Source: Candidatus Manganitrophaceae bacterium
GTDB taxonomy: Bacteria > Nitrospirota > Nitrospiria > SBBL01 > Manganitrophaceae
Direction: 5' to 3'
Assembly (NCBI GenBank): GCA_016200325.1
Contig: JACQEZ010000007.1
Span: 186,001 to 250,000, forward strand
DNA length: 64,000 bases
The position numbers were made by a program, and so were the translations under genes. The notes beneath the pieces are model-generated. The model did not search any database and was not told where the DNA came from. It saw nothing but the letters and a program-made list of their open reading frames with translations. Positions 59,186 to 64,000 of this stretch are shown piece by piece (the stretch's first letter is position 1; every line of letters starts with the position of its first letter).

Positions 59186-61822
59186 TTACCGTTCTTGCGC
59201 GCCCGATTCCTCGGCGCCGGGCGATCCTTCGCGCGCTTCTTCCGCCAGATCGGCGAGAAGCTGGAGCGCCTGAAGGGGGGTGATCTGAAGCGGGTTGATC
59301 CGGCGAAGCCGCTGCACCACGGGGTGGACCTCCCGTTCCGGGAGGGAAGGGGGGGAGAAGAGATCGGACTGTACGGCGGGGAGGGAGACGGCCGGGCGCC
59401 AGGCGCTCTCCTCGAGCTGTGTGAGAACCGCTTTGGCCCGCCCGACAATTTCCGCCGGGAGACCGGCCAGCCGGGCGACCTGAATCCCATAACTTTTGTC
59501 GGCCCCCCCTTCGACCATCCGTCTTAAAAAGATGATCTCATCGTTCCACTCGCGGACCGAGACATGGTAGTTCCGAATCCCTTCGTTCACCGCGAGCTGC
59601 GTCAGCTCGTGATAGTGGGTGGCAAAGAGGGTGCGGGCCCCCAATCGCTCGGAGTGGGTATACTCGGCGATCGCCCAGGCGATGCTGATGCCGTCGAAGG
59701 TGCTCGTCCCGCGGCCGATCTCGTCGAGCAGGACGAGACTGCGCGCGGTCGCCTGCCTCAGGATCTGCGCCATCTCGGTCATCTCGACCATGAAAGTGCT
59801 CATCCCTTCGGCGATGGCGTCTTGGGCGCCGACCCGGGTGAAAATCTGATCGACGACCCCGATCGTCGCTTCGCGCGCCGGGATGAAGCTCCCCATCTGC
59901 GCCATGATGACGATCAGCGCCACCTGGCGCATGTAGGTCGACTTCCCCGCCATGTTCGGCCCGGTCAGAATCAAAAGCCGGTGGCCGGGAGGGTCGAGGA
60001 GGGTGTCGTTCGGGATAAAGCGCTCTTTTGCAATCTGCTCCAAGACCGGATGCCGTCCCTCTATGATCCGGATCGTTAGGCCGTCGTTGACCTCGGGGCG
60101 GCGGTAATGGTTCTGGTGCGCCACCTCGGCGAGCGCGGCGAGCAGGTCAAGCGTCGCGATCTTCTGCGCCATCGATTGAATGCGGGCCGCCTGACGTGAG
60201 ACGGTCTGGCGGACCTCCTCGAAAGCGGCCGCCTCCATCGCCCGGATCGCCTCTTCCGCCCCGACCAGCTTCCGCTCGATCTCCCGCAGCCCGTCGGTGG
60301 TAAAGCGCTCGGCACGGGTCAGCGTCTGCTTGCGGATGTAATCGGCCGGAATCTTCTTCAGGTGGGTCTCGCTCACCTCGATGTAATAGCCGAAGACCTG
60401 GTTGTAGCGGACCTTGAGCGATTCGATCCCGGTCCGGCGTCGCTCCTGCAGCTCGACCTCGGTCAGCATCGAGCGCCCCTCCTTCTGGAAGCGGCGAAGG
60501 TCGTCGAGCGGCGGGAGGTAGCCGTCGCGGATCACCCCTCCTTCTTTGACGGAGAGGGGCGGATCGGGGAGGATCGCATTTTCGATCATCTGGTAGACCT
60601 CATCGAGGTTGTCCCAGCCTCGGATCAGATCGACGATCAGCGGCGCCGTCATTCCAGAGAGCGCTTTTTGGAGCTCCGGGAGGAGCGCGGCCGATTCTTT
60701 CAGCGCGATGAAATCGCGGGGATGCGCCGCTTTCAGGCTGATCCGGCCGATGAGCCGCTCCAGGTCGGAGACCTGCTGAAGAAGACCCCGCAGCCGGGTT
60801 CGCAGCGGAAGGTCGTTGTAAAAAGCGGCGACCGCCTCCTGCCGTGCAATAATCGGGGCCGGGGAGAGGAGCGGCCGGAGGATCCACTCGCGCAAGAGCC
60901 GCCCCCCCATCGCGGTGACGGTCCGGTCCAAGAGAGAGAGAAGGGTCGTTCCCTCCGATCCGCGCGCGGTCGGGATTAATTCAAGGTGCCGGACCGCCAG
61001 GGGATGAAGGCGGAGCTGCTCCCCCGGGAGATGCGGGCGAAGCGAGAGGATGTTTCCGAGCGCGGTCTTCTGTGTCTCCTGGACATGGCGCAAGAGGGCG
61101 CCGGCGGCGAGCCGCGCCGCGGGGTCGCCGCCGAGCGAGGCGATGGAATGAAGCTGAAAATGGGCGGCGAGGGTCGCCTCGGCCCGATCCGCGATAAAGA
61201 AAGCGGGGTCGACGAAGCGGAGCGGCCAGCGCCGATGAAAGGGGGCGATTGATTCTTCTTTCCCTTCGAGCGTCGCGGGGAGGATCACCTCCCGCGGGGC
61301 GACCTTCGCAAGCTCCCCCTCCATCTCGCTCCAGCGGTCGGCAGAGGCCATTCGAAAATCGCCGGTCGAGAGATCGAGGTAGGAGAGCCCGATCGACCGG
61401 CCCCGCTCCAGCGGCGCGGCGAAGTCCCAGGTGACGGCGGCGACGTAGTTGTTCTCCTTGGGGGAGAGCAGCTCCGGCTCGATCAGCGTGCCGGGGGTGA
61501 TCACCCGGACGACCTCGCGGCGGACGATCCCCTTGGCCGTCGCCGGATCTTCGACCTGCTCGCAAACCGCCACGGCATATCCCGATTTGATCAGCTTCGC
61601 GATGTAGCCGGAGGCGGCATGGTACGGCACCCCGCAAAGGGGGACGGCGTTTTCTTTGCTCTTGTCGCGGGAGGTCAATGCGATTTGCAAAATCTTGGAC
61701 GCGGTCAGCGCGTCGTCGTAAAACATCTCGTAAAAGTCCCCGACGCGGAAAAAAAGAATTGCGTCGGGGTTTTGGCGCTTGATATCGAGGTATTGCCTCA
61801 TCAGGGGGGTTGCTTCATTCAT
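59186..61822 (-). CDS. mutS: DNA mismatch repair protein MutS
   Basis: An 878-residue mismatch-recognition ATPase. The mismatch-binding Phe-x-Glu is in FFRVGDFYEMFYDDAL near the N-terminus; connector, core and clamp domains follow; the ATPase has Walker A TGPNMAGKSTYMRQVA, DEIGRGTSTFDGISIAWA, and ATHYHELTQLA. Length is normal and mutL is not in the window. The C-terminus contains a low-complexity Pro/Leu part. The gene is transcribed leftward, with its stop 158 bases from the start of the cyclase gene. Confidence 0.97.
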   Translation of the reverse strand: MNEATPLMRQYLDIKRQNPDAILFFRVGDFYEMFYDDALTASKILQIALTSRDKSKENAVPLCGVPYHAASGYIAKLIKSGYAVAVCEQVEDPATAKGIVRREVVRVITPGTLIEPELLSPKENNYVAAVTWDFAAPLERGRSIGLSYLDLSTGDFRMASADRWSEMEGELAKVAPREVILPATLEGKEESIAPFHRRWPLRFVDPAFFIADRAEATLAAHFQLHSIASLGGDPAARLAAGALLRHVQETQKTALGNILSLRPHLPGEQLRLHPLAVRHLELIPTARGSEGTTLLSLLDRTVTAMGGRLLREWILRPLLSPAPIIARQEAVAAFYNDLPLRTRLRGLLQQVSDLERLIGRISLKAAHPRDFIALKESAALLPELQKALSGMTAPLIVDLIRGWDNLDEVYQMIENAILPDPPLSVKEGGVIRDGYLPPLDDLRRFQKEGRSMLTEVELQERRRTGIESLKVRYNQVFGYYIEVSETHLKKIPADYIRKQTLTRAERFTTDGLREIERKLVGAEEAIRAMEAAAFEEVRQTVSRQAARIQSMAQKIATLDLLAALAEVAHQNHYRRPEVNDGLTIRIIEGRHPVLEQIAKERFIPNDTLLDPPGHRLLILTGPNMAGKSTYMRQVALIVIMAQMGSFIPAREATIGVVDQIFTRVGAQDAIAEGMSTFMVEMTEMAQILRQATARSLVLLDEIGRGTSTFDGISIAWAIAEYTHSERLGARTLFATHYHELTQLAVNEGIRNYHVSVREWNDEIIFLRRMVEGGADKSYGIQVARLAGLPAEIVGRAKAVLTQLEESAWRPAVSLPAVQSDLFSPPSLPEREVHPVVQRLRRINPLQITPLQALQLLADLAEEAREGSPGAEESGAQER

Positions 61823-61901
61823 AACGAATTCCTTATTGCCGTCCGCCGTCGGCGCTTCGCAACGTGCTTTTTAAATGGAAGCGCCGGCCGCTTTCTTTTT
61901 C

Positions 61902-62258
61902 TCACCCATCGCCGTGTAGGTCGTCATGGGTGTCGTCCAGGTCGGTGGAGAACGAAGGATGGCTCGGCGCCGTCACCCGCAGCGCCTCGGAGCGGAGGTG
62001 ATCGAGGTCCGATTCGAGCTGCTCGATCCGCTTTGCCAGCTTCCGCCGTTCCAATTTCAATTTCAGCCATCCCGGAAAGACCATCAGCACCGCAAAGACG
62101 GTCCCGATTAAAAAGGTCCCGGCCACGATCAAATAGACCGCCACCGGCGGGGTCGGCGTTCCCCAGATAAAGTGGAGCGAGATCCGCTCTTCTTGGTTCA
62201 TATAGGAGAAGGTGAAGAGGAGAAAGACGATGAGGATGAGAAAAATCAATCGGAACAT
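61902..62258 (-). CDS. LapA-domain (DUF1049) membrane protein
   Basis: A 118-residue protein with two membrane segments (residues 3-20 and 40-62) and a cytoplasmic coiled coil (LERRKLAKRIEQLESDLDHL). NQEERISLHFIWGTPTPPVA between the helices is typical of the lipopolysaccharide-assembly protein A domain. LapA-type proteins recruit LPS assembly factors. It starts 8 bases after the HIT gene stop, so is in the tsaE-udg-HIT-lapA group. Confidence 0.85.
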   Translation of the reverse strand: MFRLIFLILIVFLLFTFSYMNQEERISLHFIWGTPTPPVAVYLIVAGTFLIGTVFAVLMVFPGWLKLKLERRKLAKRIEQLESDLDHLRSEALRVTAPSHPSFSTDLDDTHDDLHGDG

Positions 62259-62265
62259 GACGACC

Positions 62266-62742
62266 TCACTTGAAGTGGCGTTTTAACTGTCGGTAGCTCT
62301 CCATCAGATCTTCGGGAATCACCCGGATCTCCGCGACGGAGGTCATGAAGTTGGTGTCCCCGGTCCAGCGAGGGACGATATGAAAATGGAGGTGCTCCTC
62401 GATCCCCGCCCCCGCCGCTTTGCCGAGGTTGAGCCCGACATTGATGCCGTCCGGTTTGTAGCTCTTCCGGAGCACGCCGAGCGCTTGCTTCATCATCTGC
62501 ATCAACTCGGCGGTGACCTTTTCGGGGAGCTCTTCCAGCGTGCTGACATGCGCATAGGGCGAGACCATCAAATGCCCGTTGTTATAAGGATAGAGGTTCA
62601 TCATGATGAACGCATGTTTTCCCCGCGCAAGAATCAGCTTCTGACGGTCCTTTTTTGCCCGCGGGTTCTCGCAGAGGATACAACCGATCGGCTTTTCTCC
62701 TTTGATATAAGCCATTCGCCAAGGGGCCCAGAGGTGGTTCAT
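62266..62742 (-). CDS. HIT-family hydrolase
   Basis: A 158-residue protein with HIT motif HLHFHIVPRW (His-x-His-x-His) near residue 118 and the zinc-like Cys pair CILCENP near the N-terminus. LWAPWRMAYIKGE matches the galactose-1-phosphate-like/AP4A phosphorylase-type HIT subgroup. It hydrolyses or phosphorolyses dinucleoside polyphosphates or adenosine phosphoramidates; the exact substrate is unknown. It is flanked by lapA and the uracil-DNA glycosylase. Confidence 0.9.
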   Translation of the reverse strand: MNHLWAPWRMAYIKGEKPIGCILCENPRAKKDRQKLILARGKHAFIMMNLYPYNNGHLMVSPYAHVSTLEELPEKVTAELMQMMKQALGVLRKSYKPDGINVGLNLGKAAGAGIEEHLHFHIVPRWTGDTNFMTSVAEIRVIPEDLMESYRQLKRHFK

Positions 62743-62754
62743 CGAGAATCCGAT

Positions 62755-62782
62755 TGCGGAATACGGAATGCGGAGTGCGGAG
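62755..62782. repeat. Four tandem heptamers
   Basis: The unit TGCGGAA/TGCGGAG occurs four times in a row (one copy reads TACGGAA) in the short gap between the HIT and glycosylase genes. A related 12-base repeat lies at 26754-26777. Confidence 0.6.
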
Positions 62783-62815
62783 TGAAGCGTTGGAGTGTAG
62801 ACGCCGGCCGCGCGC

Positions 62816-63598
62816 TCATTTTTCCATTTCCATCTTTTTTAATTCCTCCATGATCTTTTTTAAATCTTCCCAGACACTTTTCTTCTCGCTCGGATTGCGG
62901 AGGAGGTAGGCGGGGTGGAAGGTCGGGAGGACTTTCACCCCGCGATAGTCGTGGAATTTTCCGCGCAGGGCGGAGATCTTCTGCTGTGTCCCGAGCAGCG
63001 TCTGGGCCGAAAAGGTGCCGAGGGCGCAGACGACCTTCGGCCGGATCGCCGCAATCTGCATCTCAAGAAACGGTCTGCAGGCGGCGATCTCGTCCGGCTG
63101 GGGGTTGCGGTTCTCCGGCGGACGGCATTTAATGATATTCGCGATGTAGACCGTCTCGCGCGAGAGTCCCATCGCCTCAATCATCTTCGTCAGGAGCTGT
63201 CCGGCCCGGCCGACGAACGGCTTTCCCTGGAGGTCTTCATCTTGTCCGGGGGCTTCGCCGACGAACATCAAAGAGGCGTTCGGATCTCCGGTGCCGAAGA
63301 CGATGTTCTTCCGGGTGCTGCAGAGCTTGCAGCGCTGGCAATCGCCGATCTCCCCGCGGATCTCCTCCAATGTCTTCGACGGCGGGACAAGAGGGAGGAG
63401 GTCTCCGCCGCTCGGGACGTCGCTGAGAAGAGAGGAGACTGCGATATCGGCGGGGGTGGGGATCTCCGGCGGCGGCGGGGTCGGTTTCGAAGCGGCCAAC
63501 CGCGGCCAGCTATCGACCCCTTCTTCCCGATACCAATCGAGCCGAGCACGGATCTGCCGCGCCAGGGCGGCTATTTCTTCTTTTCGGCTATTTCCCAT
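62816..63598 (-). CDS. Uracil-DNA glycosylase, family 4 (iron-sulfur)
   Basis: A 260-residue enzyme that removes uracil from DNA. The iron-sulfur Cys pattern CQRCKLC is near residue 85, with later [14 protein letters not shown] and ACRPFL. The active motif is [19 protein letters not shown], and [14 protein letters not shown] is the C-terminal leucine-loop region. A Pro-rich N-terminal linker precedes the core. The start at 63598 overlaps the tsaE end by 28 bases; a shorter start cannot be excluded. Confidence 0.92.
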   Translation of the reverse strand: MGNSRKEEIAALARQIRARLDWYREEGVDSWPRLAASKPTPPPPEIPTPADIAVSSLLSDVPSGGDLLPLVPPSKTLEEIRGEIGDCQRCKLCSTRKNIVFGTGDPNASLMFVGEAPGQDEDLQGKPFVGRAGQLLTKMIEAMGLSRETVYIANIIKCRPPENRNPQPDEIAACRPFLEMQIAAIRPKVVCALGTFSAQTLLGTQQKISALRGKFHDYRGVKVLPTFHPAYLLRNPSEKKSVWEDLKKIMEELKKMEMEK

Positions 63599-64000
63599 CG
63601 GCGCTCTTCCTTAATTTTTTGAAGCCATTGTATGTAGCCTTCTCCGACGGCCGAGAGGTCGATCTCCCGCCGCCCTTCTCCCGCGTAGCGAAAGGTCGCC
63701 GTCAGCCGGGCGGGGGGGAGCAGCGCGAGCCCTTTGTCGGCCCACTCCACCGCGCAGACCCCGTCTCCCTCCAGAAATTCTTCCAGGCCGAGCGCTTCGA
63801 ACTCGGCCGCTCTCTCCAGCCGATAGAGATCGATGTGGTAGAGGGGGAGCCGCCCTTCATGGCATTGGAGGAGGATAAACGTCGGGCTGTTGACATACCG
63901 GATCGGGACATCCAGACCTCTGGCCAGCCCCTGGACGAAGCGGGTTTTCCCCGCACCGAGCGGCCCGATCAGTGCGATCACCTCGCCGCCGGTCGCCTCC
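63571..64000 (-). CDS. tsaE: tRNA threonylcarbamoyladenosine ATPase TsaE (cut by window end)
   Basis: The 5' end runs off the window; the visible part starts [19 protein letters not shown], i.e. the Walker A motif, followed by [21 protein letters not shown] and AVEWADKG. TsaE works with TsaB and TsaD to make t6A37 in tRNAs reading ANN codons. About 20-25 N-terminal residues are missing. The GTG at 63981 is internal, not the start. It overlaps the glycosylase gene by 28 bases. Confidence 0.9.
   Translation of the reverse strand, partial: EATGGEVIALIGPLGAGKTRFVQGLARGLDVPIRYVNSPTFILLQCHEGRLPLYHIDLYRLERAAEFEALGLEEFLEGDGVCAVEWADKGLALLPPARLTATFRYAGEGRREIDLSAVGEGYIQWLQKIKEERRWEIAEKKK

Overview
The window reads as chromosomal DNA of a Gram-negative, outer-membrane-bearing, moderately GC-rich bacterium. 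The gene content (chromate resistance operon, DUF5985 membrane proteins, stand-alone LarE, many outer-membrane barrels and lipoproteins, RHS giants) fits the Nitrospirota, perhaps a relative of the manganese-oxidising lineage. That placement is my inference from gene style only; there is no rRNA here. One tRNA gene is present, tRNA-Gln(CTG).

Region by region. 1-3.0 kb: end of a winged-helix regulator with two small DUF5985 membrane proteins, a small membrane ORF and an orphan DUF4118 histidine kinase. 3.1-6.5 kb: leftward chromate operon chrB - DUF1259 protein - chrA with a clear promoter. 6.5-9.3 kb: a decayed zone with a 5'-truncated phytochrome-type histidine kinase followed by an intact response regulator, a heavy-metal-associated (HMA) protein, a zinc-ribbon protein and a frameshifted NtrC-type regulator. 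9.5-19.6 kb: two giant rightward genes, a SpvB/VCBS/RHS protein and an RHS-core protein, which look like the two halves of a Tc-toxin-like RHS shell, both rich in fibronectin III modules. 19.6-20.7 kb: gene wreckage (membrane-anchored protein, SRAP remnant, serine recombinase remnant) ending exactly at tRNA-Gln. Lower GC and the remnants suggest that about 8-20.7 kb is a horizontally acquired island.

20.8-28.9 kb: housekeeping and metal-related genes: gltX; an operon of an active/inactive M16 protease pair, larE and a secreted protein; a Spy-like Met/His-rich protein facing a tiny YHS protein; rlmN. 29.3-44.6 kb: an envelope region in which every product appears exported: an Ig/propeller lipoprotein, three small secreted paralogs each with six hydrophobic-x-Gln strand motifs (called FxQ here), a DUF1302-like porin, a second barrel, a TPR-plus-barrel protein and two large lipoproteins with overlapping frames. 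This is my best candidate for an undescribed surface-structure or export system.

44.7-57.5 kb: a methyltransferase and a D-amino-acid-type transaminase, then the classical translation operon rimP-nusA-infB-ylxP-rbfA-nrnA-truB-rpsO-pnp followed by an M16 protease. 57.6-64.0 kb, leftward: an unusual Rossmann-GAF-GGDEF diguanylate cyclase, mutS, and lapA-HIT-udg4-tsaE, the last running off the window. Several good sigma70-type promoters and hairpins are listed. All family names come from reading the translated sequences; no searches were run.
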